Shown here piece after piece: positions 46,037-55,585 of a stretch of DNA of 63,740 nucleotides; positions within the stretch are counted from its first letter, which is position 1, and the number at the start of each line of letters is the position of its first letter. Below the pieces are notes generated by a model, which was not told the DNA's origin, searched no databases, and worked only from the letters and a program-made list of their open reading frames with translations. The position numbers and the translations under genes were made by a program. The DNA lies in assembly GCA_028822585.1 (NCBI GenBank), contig JAPKDL010000009.1:1-63740 (forward strand), written 5' to 3'. The DNA comes from Alphaproteobacteria bacterium (GTDB lineage Bacteria; Pseudomonadota; Alphaproteobacteria; UBA8366; GCA-2717185).

Positions 46037-48331
46037 ATGAGTGATCCTTTCTCCGATGACCCGCTAGATTACGATGCCCCCCCGCCACCGGTTAGTAATT
46101 TGGTGCGGCGCGACGCGCCTGCACCATGGCTGGATGCGCTGAATGGCGCGCAACGCAGCGCCGTCGAAGCGCTCGACGGATCGGTGTTGGTTCTGGCGGG
46201 CGCCGGCACCGGAAAGACTCGCGTGTTAACCACGCGATTGGCGCAAATTCTGCACACAGGGCGGTGCCGCCCCTATCAAATGTTGGCTGTGACGTTCACC
46301 AACAAGGCGGCGCAGGAAATGCGCAATCGGGTTGCAGATTTAGTGGGGCCGGTCGCTGAAGGCATGTGGATAGGCACATTTCACGCCTTGGGGGCGCGCA
46401 TTCTGCGCCGCCATGCCGAAATCGTCGGCCTAAAATCTAACTTTACGATTCTGGACGCGGACGATCAGGTGCGCCTATTGAAGCAATTGCTCCAAGCCGA
46501 GAAAGTTGACGAAAAGCGCTGGCCTGCACGTGCGCTGTCCGCCTTAATTCAACGCTGGAAGGATCGCGGCTTAACCCCGGATAAAGTCAGTGTAGCGGAA
46601 GGCGGCGAATTCGCGGATGGTCAGGCCGCCAAAATTTACACGCAGTACCAGGCGCGGTTGAAAATATTGAACGCCGCCGACTTCGGCGACTTATTACTGC
46701 ACTGTCTGACGATTTTCAACGTACAACCTGATGTGCTAACCGGGTTTCAAAATCTATTCCATTACATCCTGGTCGATGAATACCAGGACACCAATGTCGG
46801 TCAATATTTATGGCTGCGTCTGTTGGCGCAAGGCCATAAGAACATCTGTTGCGTTGGCGATGACGACCAGTCGATTTATGGATGGCGCGGTGCCGAAGTG
46901 GGTAACATTCTGCGATTTGAAAAGGACTTTCCCGGTGCCAAGGTCGTTCGGTTGGAACAAAACTACCGGTCCACACCCCATATTCTTGCCGTGGCCGCCG
47001 GATTGATTTCACACAACGAAGAACGGCTCGGCAAAACTTTGTGGACCGATGTAACCGACGGCGAAAAAGTCGTTGTGCGCGGCGTGTGGGATGGCGAGGA
47101 AGAAGCCCGTGTAATTGGCGAGGAAGTTGAAGCGCTACATCGCCAGAAAAACAGTCTCGATGAAATCGCCATTCTGGTTCGCGCGGGGTTCCAAACGCGC
47201 GAATTTGAAGATCGCCTTCTGACGTTGGGCGTTCCATACCGGGTCATCGGCGGGCCGCGATTTTATGAACGCGAAGAACTTCGCGACGCCCTTGCCTATC
47301 TTCGCGTTATCCATCAATCCGACGACGATCTTGCGCTGGAGCGGATCATCAACAAACCAGCACGCGGCGTCGGCAAAACGACACTCCATGCGATGCACAT
47401 TCTGGCACGGATACAAGACTGTTCGTTGTATTCCGCCGGGTTGCAGCTTATCGATACTGATGAATTACGACCTCAGGCGCGAAGTAAACTAACCGAAATT
47501 CTGGGACATTTCGACCGATGGCGACGCATGGCCGATGGCCTGCCCCATTCAGAATTGGCCGAAACTGTTCTCGACGAATCTGGCTACACCACATATTGGA
47601 TGACCAGCAAGAAACCTGACGCGCCCGGAAAATTGGAGAATTTGAAAGAACTTATTCCCGCAATGAAGGAACGTGAAAACCTCACCGAATTTTTAGAGCA
47701 TGTCAGCCTGGTCATGGAAAACACCGAAAACAAAGGTGGCGAAATGGTCAACATAATGACCCTACACAGTGCCAAGGGATTGGAATTCGATTCAGTCTTC
47801 CTGCCCGGTTGGGAGGAAGACTTGTTTCCCCACAAACGTTCGCTTGATGAAAATGGCGAATCCGGGTTGGAGGAAGAACGCCGCCTCGCCTATGTCGGTT
47901 TGACGCGAGCGCGCGAACGCGCCCATATTTCCTACGCCGCCAACCGCCGTATTTACAATCAGTGGCTAAGCGCTGCGCCGTCCCGGTTCATTGACGAATT
48001 ACCCAAGGATGAAATTGAAATCGCAAGCGAACCTGGCCTGTACGGGACCCGTGACATCGCCTTTGACGGCGCGTTTAATCCGTCACGGGGATTATCGCAA
48101 GGCGGGCCAGGTTTGCGCCGGTTTCAGGGGCGCGCCCCCAGCGCTGTGGTCCTTGAGGCAACTGCCGTGAATGTCGATGGCGGATCCAACGGGTTTGCAG
48201 TCGGGGATCGCTGTTTTCATCAGAAATTTGGCATGGGCTCCGTGCGCGCAACGGAAGGTGACAAGCTCACCATCGATTTCGACAAAGCCGGGCAGAAAAA
48301 GGTCATCGCGGCCTTTGTCCAAAAGCCTTGA
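46037..48331 (+). CDS. UvrD/PcrA-type ATP-dependent DNA helicase
   Basis: This SF1 3'-5' helicase of about 764 residues has motif I LVLAGAGTGKTRVL near residue 50, motif Ia TFTNKAAQEM, motif II VDEYQDTN, motif III GDDDQSIYGWRGA, motif IV LEQNYRST, motif V MTLHSAKGLEFDSVFLPG and motif VI YVGLTRARE. The C-terminal VGDRCFHQKFGMGSV segment is the RNA-polymerase-binding Tudor-like tail of UvrD/PcrA. I take the ATG at 46037 (MSDPFSDDPLDYDAPPPP); the frame is open to 45998. It acts in nucleotide excision and mismatch repair and precedes prmA. Confidence 0.93.
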   Translation: MSDPFSDDPLDYDAPPPPVSNLVRRDAPAPWLDALNGAQRSAVEALDGSVLVLAGAGTGKTRVLTTRLAQILHTGRCRPYQMLAVTFTNKAAQEMRNRVADLVGPVAEGMWIGTFHALGARILRRHAEIVGLKSNFTILDADDQVRLLKQLLQAEKVDEKRWPARALSALIQRWKDRGLTPDKVSVAEGGEFADGQAAKIYTQYQARLKILNAADFGDLLLHCLTIFNVQPDVLTGFQNLFHYILVDEYQDTNVGQYLWLRLLAQGHKNICCVGDDDQSIYGWRGAEVGNILRFEKDFPGAKVVRLEQNYRSTPHILAVAAGLISHNEERLGKTLWTDVTDGEKVVVRGVWDGEEEARVIGEEVEALHRQKNSLDEIAILVRAGFQTREFEDRLLTLGVPYRVIGGPRFYEREELRDALAYLRVIHQSDDDLALERIINKPARGVGKTTLHAMHILARIQDCSLYSAGLQLIDTDELRPQARSKLTEILGHFDRWRRMADGLPHSELAETVLDESGYTTYWMTSKKPDAPGKLENLKELIPAMKERENLTEFLEHVSLVMENTENKGGEMVNIMTLHSAKGLEFDSVFLPGWEEDLFPHKRSLDENGESGLEEERRLAYVGLTRARERAHISYAANRRIYNQWLSAAPSRFIDELPKDEIEIASEPGLYGTRDIAFDGAFNPSRGLSQGGPGLRRFQGRAPSAVVLEATAVNVDGGSNGFAVGDRCFHQKFGMGSVRATEGDKLTIDFDKAGQKKVIAAFVQKP

Positions 48332-48364
48332 AGCACACCTTCGTAACGTTACCTGGAACCGTTT

Positions 48365-49240
48365 ATGTTAATTGAAAGTGGCTGGAAGTTAGCCCTCGTA
48401 ACGCCGGAATCCGCGGTCGAAGAATTTGCAATGGCGCTGGATCCGTTTTGCTACGGACTTTCCGCATTTGAAATAGAAGAAGGCGGGGACTGGCGGGTCG
48501 AAGGTTTCGCGGGCGAAAAGCCGCCGCAGGATAATCTCACCGCCGCCGTGGCGCTCGCGGCGCTTCGGGCCGGCGTTCCCGAGCCCAGGCTTGATTGCGT
48601 CCCTATTCCCGCCACCGACTGGGTCGCCAAAACGCAAAAATCGTTTCAGCCACTGCGCGCCGGCCGGTATTTCATTCAGCCCTCGCATTACGATGGCGCA
48701 ATTCCTGCCGGATCAATCGCATTGACGATCGACGCCGGCGCCGCGTTTGGCACTGGCGAACACGCCACAACGAAAGGATGCCTGCTGGCGCTGGACCAAC
48801 TCGCCAAACGGCGCCGATTTGCCCGCACGCTGGACCTTGGCTGCGGGTCCGGCATTTTGGCCATGGCCATGGCGGCCACATGGCGACGCAAGGTGTTGGC
48901 GGGGGATATTGATCCGGAGGCGGTCAACGTGGCGCGTCAAAACTTTCAAATCAACCGTTTGACGCCGCTCACCCACGCCTATGTTAGTCGTGGGTTTTCA
49001 GCAAGCGCGCTTCGTGCGGGCAGACCCTATGATTTGATCACCGCCAATATTTTAGCAAGACCTCTAATTTCATTGGCGGGTGCCATTCGACGCCACACCA
49101 CCCCGGGTGGCGTGGTCATCCTGTCTGGCCTTTTAAACCATCAGGAAAACATGGTCGCGGCGGCATACCGCGCCGCCACATTCCATTTGGTCCATCGCAT
49201 CACAATCGACGAATGGCGAACACTCGTATTTGTGCTGTAA
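48365..49240 (+). CDS. prmA: Ribosomal protein L11 methyltransferase
   Basis: PrmA trimethylates ribosomal protein L11. This 291-residue protein has an N-terminal substrate-recognition domain and the C-terminal SAM domain with IDAGAAFGTGEHATTKGCLLAL near residue 120 and TLDLGCGSGILAMAMA near residue 155. ANILARPL follows where the related family has NILA-type post-motif residues. It follows the helicase by 33 bases and ends three bases before the convergent DUF1127 gene. Confidence 0.9.
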   Translation: MLIESGWKLALVTPESAVEEFAMALDPFCYGLSAFEIEEGGDWRVEGFAGEKPPQDNLTAAVALAALRAGVPEPRLDCVPIPATDWVAKTQKSFQPLRAGRYFIQPSHYDGAIPAGSIALTIDAGAAFGTGEHATTKGCLLALDQLAKRRRFARTLDLGCGSGILAMAMAATWRRKVLAGDIDPEAVNVARQNFQINRLTPLTHAYVSRGFSASALRAGRPYDLITANILARPLISLAGAIRRHTTPGGVVILSGLLNHQENMVAAAYRAATFHLVHRITIDEWRTLVFVL

Positions 49241-49243
49241 CGG

Positions 49244-49471
49244 TTACCGCCGAACGGCTGAGTTATGTAACTCCTCTATCGTCGTCGCCCGTGCGATATT
49301 CGCCCGATTGAGGCCAATGTCGTCGAGAACATGATCGTTCAACAAGGACAGTTCGTAAGTAGTACGGTTGAATCGATAGCTCGCCATGGTCGCCTTGAAA
49401 AAGGCCAAGACCTTATGCGTCAGGTTCCGGCTCGCCGGGTGAATCAGGGAAACATCAGTCATTGTCATCAT
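49244..49471 (-). CDS. DUF1127 small protein
   Basis: This 75-residue protein has the DUF1127 core near its C-terminus (LSLLNDHVLDDIGLNRANI), found in many small alpha- and gammaproteobacterial proteins; some act in phosphate or carbon metabolism and RNA turnover. Three ATG codons at 49471, 49468 and 49462 follow AAGGA, so the exact start is uncertain. The 179 bases upstream, rich in A and T, must contain its promoter and that of the convergently-read M24 gene's opposite strand; no further gene is seen there. Confidence 0.8.
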   Translation of the reverse strand: MMTMTDVSLIHPASRNLTHKVLAFFKATMASYRFNRTTYELSLLNDHVLDDIGLNRANIARATTIEELHNSAVRR

Positions 49472-49650
49472 TCCTTCTTTTTAATTTACTGTTTTAAATC
49501 CGAACACATTCATTGATGCATTCTCGTCACCTTATATATTTGTTATAATGAGATTTTATAGTGGTTTTTTCGCAGTGCAGCATATCAAAAACTGCATGGC
49601 TTGCCGACCTTGACGCAACCCATTAGCTTGGACGCAACGGAGGAATACAG

Positions 49651-51675
49651 ATGGTTGGGCAACGTTCCAAAACATTCGACGACGATTTGGCGTCGACGCT
49701 GGCCGACGCTGGCGTCACGATGAGCCGTCATGCCGCACGCGATCTCCTGGCTGGAGTGGCGGGCGCACCCCTGACTCGGAATCCAGACTCATGGGTCGAC
49801 CTTATTGCGCCGGGCGTGGACGCGGCGTTACGGGCGCGGCTGCATAGCTTCGCCAAACAGATCACGCAAGAAACGACAGACGGGTTGGACCAAAGCCCCG
49901 CGCCGCCGGAACGGCTCAACAATTTGCGCGCTGAATTGGCGCGCCAGAATCTGGACGGCTTTATAGTGCCGCGCACCGACGAATATCAAGGCGAATACGT
50001 ACCGCCGCATTCGGACCGACTGCGCTGGCTGACTGGTTTTTCCGGGTCCGCCGGGGTCGCGGTCATTTTGGCGAACAAGGCCGCCATTTTCATCGACGGT
50101 AGGTACACGCTACAGGTGCAGTCGGAAGTCCTTTCGGACCTTTTTGAACCGCAACACCTTGCCGATGCGCCTCCGGGCGCCTGGATTTTTGAACATCTTC
50201 CCAACGACGCTAAGGTGGGTTTCGACCCCTGGCTACACACCCAACAATCCGCCAAGACCCTGCGAACGGCAGTGGAAAAGGCTGGTGGTGAATTGGTCGC
50301 AGTCGCCGACAATCCTATCGATACGATCTGGGACACCCAACCCGCGGCCCCTATCGCGCCAACCGTGCCGCACCCGATGGAATATGCAGGCAAATCAGCC
50401 GCGGAAAAACGCCGCGACCTTGGTGCCGCTTTGCAGAAAGACGGATTGGACGCCGCTGTGTTAACCGCACCTGATTCCGTTGCCTGGCTGTTGAACATTC
50501 GCGGTGGCGACGTCTCCCACACGCCGTTGCCGCTCTCCTACGCCATCGCCCATTCTTCCGGGTCGGTGGATCTGTTCATTGACCCACGCAAATTGGCACC
50601 GGGATTAGGCGCCCATTTGGGCAATGGCGTTTCCGTTGCGACGCCAGACGCGTTTCCCGCCGCCCTCGACGCGCTGGCGAGCAAATCGGTTCGGATCGAC
50701 CCCAGTGCCACCGCATCAGCCGTATTTGAACGCTTGGAGGCTGGCGGCGCCAAAGTGGAGACAGGCGCGGACCCCTGCGCACTGCCCAAGGCGTGTAAAA
50801 ATGAGGTTGAGTTAACCGGTGCCCGTAACGCCCATGAACGCGACGGTGCCTCACTGACGCGGTTTCTAGCCTGGGTGGCTGCCGAAACCCCCAAGGGCAA
50901 TCTGCGGGAAATTAAAGCGGCGGACCAATTGCAAGCCTATCGCTACGAAAGCGACATGGCCCAAGATTTAAGCTTCCGCACGATTTCAGGATCTGGCGCA
51001 AACGGGGCGATTGTTCATTACTCCGTGTCCGAAAAAACCGACCGCACGCTGCAGGACGGGGAACTCTTTCTGGTCGATTCCGGTGCTCAATATCTAGACG
51101 GCACGACCGATGTCACACGCACCATCGCCATCGGCACACCCAGTGCAGAAATGATGGACCGCTTCACGCGTGTGCTCAAAGGTCACATCGCCATCGCCAC
51201 GGCGCGGTTCCCCGAAGGCACGACGGGATCGCAACTGGACCCGATGGCGCGTCGCGCGCTCTGGGATGTCGGGCTCGACTTCGACCATGGCACAGGGCAC
51301 GGTGTCGGCAGTTATCTGGGCGTTCATGAAGGACCGCATCGTATTTCAAAAGTCGGCAGCACCGTCGCCCTTCAGCCAGGCATGATCGTATCCAACGAAC
51401 CCGGATACTACAAAACCGGCGAATATGGCATCCGTATTGAAAATTTAGTGACGGTGATTGCGTGCGAAATAGACGGTGCGGAACGGTCGATGTTGGCGTT
51501 CGAAACCCTGACCCTGGCGCCCATCGACCGGGCTCTAGTCAAACCTTCGATCATGACGCCGTCGGAACTAAGCTGGCTGAACAACTACCATGTCCGGGTG
51601 CGCACTGTCATGACACCGAAACTCGACGCCACGACGGTACACTGGTTGGAACAGGCGACTGAACCTATCGGTTAA
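49651..51675 (+). CDS. Xaa-Pro aminopeptidase (M24B) with N-terminal extension
   Basis: The 674-residue protein removes N-terminal residues before proline. It has two creatinase-like N-terminal domains (LDGFIVPRTDEYQGEYVP near 110, LTGFSGSAGVAVI) and a pita-bread catalytic domain with metal ligands in FLVDSGAQYLDGTTDVTRT (Asp, Asp), HGTGHGVGSYLGVHEGP (His), SNEPGYYKTGEYGIRIENL (Glu, Glu). Residues 1 to about 85 (MVGQRSKTFDDDLASTL, MSRHAARDLLAG) precede the usual family start at ERLNNLRAELARQ and have no recognised homologue. GGAGGAAT precedes the ATG at 49651. Its stop overlaps the convergent dehydrogenase gene by four bases. Confidence 0.9.
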   Translation: MVGQRSKTFDDDLASTLADAGVTMSRHAARDLLAGVAGAPLTRNPDSWVDLIAPGVDAALRARLHSFAKQITQETTDGLDQSPAPPERLNNLRAELARQNLDGFIVPRTDEYQGEYVPPHSDRLRWLTGFSGSAGVAVILANKAAIFIDGRYTLQVQSEVLSDLFEPQHLADAPPGAWIFEHLPNDAKVGFDPWLHTQQSAKTLRTAVEKAGGELVAVADNPIDTIWDTQPAAPIAPTVPHPMEYAGKSAAEKRRDLGAALQKDGLDAAVLTAPDSVAWLLNIRGGDVSHTPLPLSYAIAHSSGSVDLFIDPRKLAPGLGAHLGNGVSVATPDAFPAALDALASKSVRIDPSATASAVFERLEAGGAKVETGADPCALPKACKNEVELTGARNAHERDGASLTRFLAWVAAETPKGNLREIKAADQLQAYRYESDMAQDLSFRTISGSGANGAIVHYSVSEKTDRTLQDGELFLVDSGAQYLDGTTDVTRTIAIGTPSAEMMDRFTRVLKGHIAIATARFPEGTTGSQLDPMARRALWDVGLDFDHGTGHGVGSYLGVHEGPHRISKVGSTVALQPGMIVSNEPGYYKTGEYGIRIENLVTVIACEIDGAERSMLAFETLTLAPIDRALVKPSIMTPSELSWLNNYHVRVRTVMTPKLDATTVHWLEQATEPIG

Positions 51676-52628
51676 TTGGGTTTCGGGTTGTCATTCGCCG
51701 CCCCGTCGCGCTCCAGCGCCGCACGAATGTCATCCTTATCAACAGCGATTTCGACCCCAGCGCGCTCCAATTGCAGGATCATCGGCGAACGCGAATCGCG
51801 GTTTCCCCACCCCCGATTCATCGCTTCGGTCATTTCTTCCAGCGCCAGGTTTGCCATACGCATCGGCACACCAATTTCACGGCCCAACGCCGTCGCCAAA
51901 GACACGTCTTTATGTGCCAATCGCAAGGCAAAATCCGCCGGATCATATTCACCGGGCAGGAATTGGTTGATCAACCCGTCATAAGTTCTGCGTCGACCTT
52001 GCGCGCCTTGGCGCACGGCTTCCCACAATGCCAACGGCTCCACCCCGGCCTTAACACCTAAAGTGAAAACTTCAGCCAAGGCGCATTGCATGGCGTAGCC
52101 GCTGCAATTATGCACTAGTTTAGCTACCGATCCAGCACCTATATCGCCAATGTAATTCGCCCGGTCGCCAATGGCGTCGAGTACGCTTTTGTGTTTGTTG
52201 TAGACAGCTTCAGGACCGCCAATCCATAATGCGAGCTTGCCGCTTTCCGCGCCGTGGGGGCCGCCGCTGACCGGAGCGTCCAGCATATGCACGCCCTTTT
52301 CCGCAAAGACCGCATGGATGCGCCGCACCACGGTTGGGGAATTGGTCGACAAATCAAAATATGCGCCGTCCTTGCTCATACCGGCCAAAAGTCCATTTTC
52401 ACCCAGCGCAACGGCTTCGACTTCAGGCGGTCCAGGCAGCGAGGAAAAAACGACATCCACCGCCTCACCCAATGCTTTAGGCGAGTCAGCCCATGCCGCC
52501 CCGGCGGCTATATGGGGCTCCGCCGCCGCTTTGTTCAAATCATGAACCACCAGATCGAAGCCCTTCTCTTGCAGATTGGCCGCCATGAACTTGCCCATCA
52601 TGCCAAGTCCAACAAATCCTACTTTCAT
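51672..52628 (-). CDS. Beta-hydroxyacid dehydrogenase (3-hydroxyisobutyrate-type), copy 1
   Basis: This 318-residue protein has the NAD-binding MKVGFVGLGMMGKFMAANL, the substrate block LDAPVSGGPHGAESGKLALWIGG near residue 117, and the catalytic Lys in GAGSVAKLVHNCSG near residue 170. It is nearly collinear with the gene at 52647, sharing long stretches (LPGPPEV, DLSTNSPT, DAPVSGGP, AEVFTLGVKAG), so the pair is a tandem duplication. They are on the same strand, 18 bases apart, and probably co-transcribed with copy 2 first. The hydroxyacid substrate is unknown. Confidence 0.88.
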   Translation of the reverse strand: MKVGFVGLGMMGKFMAANLQEKGFDLVVHDLNKAAAEPHIAAGAAWADSPKALGEAVDVVFSSLPGPPEVEAVALGENGLLAGMSKDGAYFDLSTNSPTVVRRIHAVFAEKGVHMLDAPVSGGPHGAESGKLALWIGGPEAVYNKHKSVLDAIGDRANYIGDIGAGSVAKLVHNCSGYAMQCALAEVFTLGVKAGVEPLALWEAVRQGAQGRRRTYDGLINQFLPGEYDPADFALRLAHKDVSLATALGREIGVPMRMANLALEEMTEAMNRGWGNRDSRSPMILQLERAGVEIAVDKDDIRAALERDGAANDNPKPN

Positions 52629-52646
52629 CTCACCTGCTCCTTTACT

Positions 52647-53600
52647 TTAATTATCATTCGCGGCGCGTTCCGTCGCCATTTTCGCCACCGCCGCATCAAC
52701 CCGGCCATCATCCACCGCGATGTGGACGCCGGCGCGTTCCTGTTGCAGCACCATCGCCACACGCGCATCGCGTTCGGCCCACCCGCGGCTCATCGCTTCG
52801 GTAATTTCTTCGAGCGCCATGCTGGCAAAGCGCATGGGCACGCCAACCTCGCGCGCCAATTCCAGCGCCATCGATACGTCCTTTTGCGCCAACCGCAACG
52901 TGAAATCCGGCGGGTCGTAGTGATTGCGTAGAAAGTGCCGGGTGAGACTATCGAAAGGATTCTCCCGACCGATGATCCCTTGACGAACGGTTTCCCACAA
53001 TTTCAACGGCGGGATTCCCGCTTTGACACCCAAAGTGAATACTTCGGCGAGCGCGCATTGAACTGATTTTCCGCCACAATTATGCACCAGCTTCGCCACC
53101 GACCCCGCTCCGATAGCGCCGATATACGCCGCCCGGTCACCGATGGCGTCGAGCACGGGTTTATAGGTGTTGAACGCATCTTCGGCGCCACCAATCCACA
53201 AGGATAGCTTGCCACTTTCCGCGCCACGCGGGCCACCACTGACCGGCGCGTCCAGAAACTCAACGCCTTTTTCCACAAACGTCGCGTGCAACTGGCGCAC
53301 CAGCGTTGGCGAATTGGTCGAAAGGTCAAAACAGGCGGAACCGGGCATCATGCCGGATAACAGACTTTTGTCACCTAACGCCACGGCTTTAACTTCGGGC
53401 GGACCCGGTAACGACAAAAAGACCACATCGGAATCCGCGCCTACCGCTTGTGGCGACTCCGCCCAAGTTGCGCCCGCTGCGATATGTGGGTCCGCCGCAT
53501 CCTGGCGCATATCATGAACGATCAGGTCATGCCCCGCCTTTTGCAGATTGGCCGCCATATGCGCGCCCATCGTGCCCAATCCTATAAATCCAATCTTCAT
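52647..53600 (-). CDS. Beta-hydroxyacid dehydrogenase (3-hydroxyisobutyrate-type), copy 2
   Basis: This 317-residue protein has the motifs of copy 1: MKIGFIGLGTMGAHMAANL, LDAPVSGGPRGAESGKLSLWIGG and the catalytic Lys in GAGSVAKLVHNCGG. By eye it is around 60-65 percent identical to copy 1 but differs in the substrate-facing C-terminal half (for example NPFDSLTRHFLRNHY against RTYDGLINQFLPGEY). That suggests different substrate preferences after duplication. It is the upstream gene of the pair; the region beyond its start contains a glycosyltransferase relic on the same strand. Confidence 0.88.
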   Translation of the reverse strand: MKIGFIGLGTMGAHMAANLQKAGHDLIVHDMRQDAADPHIAAGATWAESPQAVGADSDVVFLSLPGPPEVKAVALGDKSLLSGMMPGSACFDLSTNSPTLVRQLHATFVEKGVEFLDAPVSGGPRGAESGKLSLWIGGAEDAFNTYKPVLDAIGDRAAYIGAIGAGSVAKLVHNCGGKSVQCALAEVFTLGVKAGIPPLKLWETVRQGIIGRENPFDSLTRHFLRNHYDPPDFTLRLAQKDVSMALELAREVGVPMRFASMALEEITEAMSRGWAERDARVAMVLQQERAGVHIAVDDGRVDAAVAKMATERAANDN

Positions 53601-53716
53601 AAAATTCCCTAACCCCTAATGCAAAGACGGAATTATGCTGCGAGTCACCCACGCTTCTCCTGTTGTTCCACCTTCGAGCTTAGGCCGCACGTTGCCGTTT
53701 AGCAATTCAACTGGCG

Positions 53717-54569
53717 TCAGGGACGCCAAGCCGTCAACGCTACGACAACATCATCGACCACTGGGGGCCAATCGACCGCCTTGCCTTGTCGAAACAATCG
53801 CATTGTTGGATACTAGGAACTAATCGTACGATCCCGGAACCAACGCCAATCCGCGTCAAAAGGCAGCATCAACCAAATCGGAGACCCTCTCGCACCCGCC
53901 AGATGCGTGACAGAAGTGTCGACGGTTATCACCCGGTCGAGGGCGGCGACAGCCTGGGCGCTCTCCAGAAACGTCTCCATAGCGACGCTCCAGTCACGAT
54001 GAAATCGGAGCGCGAGGCCCGAATTGAGTCCACCGTCGCGTTGCAAGGTGTGAAATTAGATATCCGGGACATCGGACAGCAACGGGATCAACCCTGCGGG
54101 CATTTCAATGATAATTTCAGCATCCATAGCGTACATATGTTGCAAATACCGGGCGAACTGAACCATATCGGTATGACCTTGTTCGAATTGCACCAGAAAC
54201 CGACAACCTTCCAGAGGCTCCCCAGCCCAACGTGGTTACGGCAGCGCGCGATGTCCCATTCGGGCCGCATCCAATCTGGCTTCATGGGCGGGCCATCCAA
54301 CGTATAAATTTCCTGCCGCCAACAACGCCAAGGATTGATGACATCGCACCGATGCGCCGTCGCCCCGCGCTGCAACCTCCAACATTACCGCCGCACGACC
54401 AAAGGCGGCGGCCGTCAAGTCACGTAAATCATCAAAGACTTTGCCCAACCTGTTCCACGCGACGCCAGACGCCGGGACGCCACGGCGGCACCGCCGAGTT
54501 GCCGTACCAATAAATTATTGCACAGCGCCAACGCGCCCACCGGATCATTGGATTCGGAACAGGCGTCAA
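53717..54569 (-). pseudogene. Remnant of a TPR/GT9-like glycosyltransferase gene (copy B)
   Basis: Reading leftwards, a TPR-type region (FDDLRDLTAAAFGRAAVM, SLALLAAGNLYVGWPAHEAR) is followed in another frame by GEPLEGCRFLVQFEQGH, TDMVQFARYLQHMYAMDAE and GLIPLLSDVPDI, ending at a TAA. After a region missing most of the domain core come [38 protein letters not shown], a TAG where a Trp is expected, then YPTMRLFRQG in the same frame to the TGA at 53717-53719. The match is to tetratricopeptide glycosyltransferase-like proteins. A frameshift, stop codons and an internal deletion make it non-functional. Copy A is at 33160. Confidence 0.75.
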
Positions 54570-54757
54570 TTTAATGAAGGTTCATCTATTTTCCTTATCC
54601 CCACGTCCAAACACTACATGCTTTGCGACGCCTTCTGAAACCGTTGCTTTCGTCCCCTAAAGCGACCTTGACCTGACTCCGCTGGCAAGACACTTTGTCG
54701 GAAGTAGTCCGGATAAACTGGCAACCCCCGCCAAGACGACAAAAGGAAATTCACACC

Positions 54758-55561
54758 ATGGAATATCGGCATATTCTGTTCGACGTAAGCGACGAAATCG
54801 CAACTATCACGTTAAATCGGCCCGAAGCGCGTAATGCGCTGAGCATGCCGATGCGCGAAGATTTGGACCATGCCCTGGCGCATGTGAAAGAAAATGCAGG
54901 CGGCGACATCAAGGCCATGATCGTGACCGGCGCGGGTGGTGCCTTTTGCGCAGGCGGCGACGTCAAGGCGATGAATAACCGAACCGCGCGCGCGCCGGAA
55001 GGCCACAAGGCCATGCAGTCCAGCCATGACCGCGTGTACAATTTATTGAACATGCCATTGCCGGTCATCAGCTTAATCGACGGTCCGGCGGCAGGCGCGG
55101 GCGCGAACTTAGCCCTGGCGGCGGATTTCGTATTGATGACGCCAAAATCTTTCATCATGCAAGCGTTCGCGCGTATCGGTCTGGTGCCGGATTGGGGTGG
55201 GTTTTATATCCTGCCGCGCCTGGTCGGCCTGCAAAAAGCCAAAGAACTGGTTTACACTGGTCGGCGCGTTTACGCTGAAGAGGCCAAGGAAATGGGCCTG
55301 GCGTATGACGTGGTGGAAAAAGAAACCGCTATGGATGAGGCGCGGAGCTTCGCTCGCAAGCTATGTCAGGGCCCAACAGCAGCCATCGGCGTATCGAAAA
55401 ACATTCTCAATCAATCCTACAATCAGGACTACCGGACCATGCTGGAACTGGAAGCGATGGGACAAACGATCTGTCGCGACACTGATTTCCACAAAGAGGC
55501 GGTGCGCCGGTTCGCCGCCAAGGAAACGCCGCTATACGATTGGGAAAGCATGAAGGATTAA
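54758..55561 (+). CDS. Enoyl-CoA hydratase/isomerase family protein, copy 1
   Basis: This crotonase-fold protein of about 267 residues starts MEYRHILFDVSDEIATITLN with RPEARNALSMPM near residue 20. The first oxyanion-hole block is VTGAGGAFCAGGDVKAM near residue 60, and the second block is DGPAAGAGANLALAADF near residue 107. The position of the usual catalytic Glu-containing segment is occupied by ARIGLVPDWGGFYILPRLVG. AAAAGGA precedes the ATG at 54758, chosen over an open frame from 54695. A second crotonase is at 56773; their substrates are unknown and could be isomerase or hydratase substrates. Confidence 0.88.
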   Translation: MEYRHILFDVSDEIATITLNRPEARNALSMPMREDLDHALAHVKENAGGDIKAMIVTGAGGAFCAGGDVKAMNNRTARAPEGHKAMQSSHDRVYNLLNMPLPVISLIDGPAAGAGANLALAADFVLMTPKSFIMQAFARIGLVPDWGGFYILPRLVGLQKAKELVYTGRRVYAEEAKEMGLAYDVVEKETAMDEARSFARKLCQGPTAAIGVSKNILNQSYNQDYRTMLELEAMGQTICRDTDFHKEAVRRFAAKETPLYDWESMKD

Positions 55562-55585
55562 TCCGATTCCCTCCAATTCGCTATT

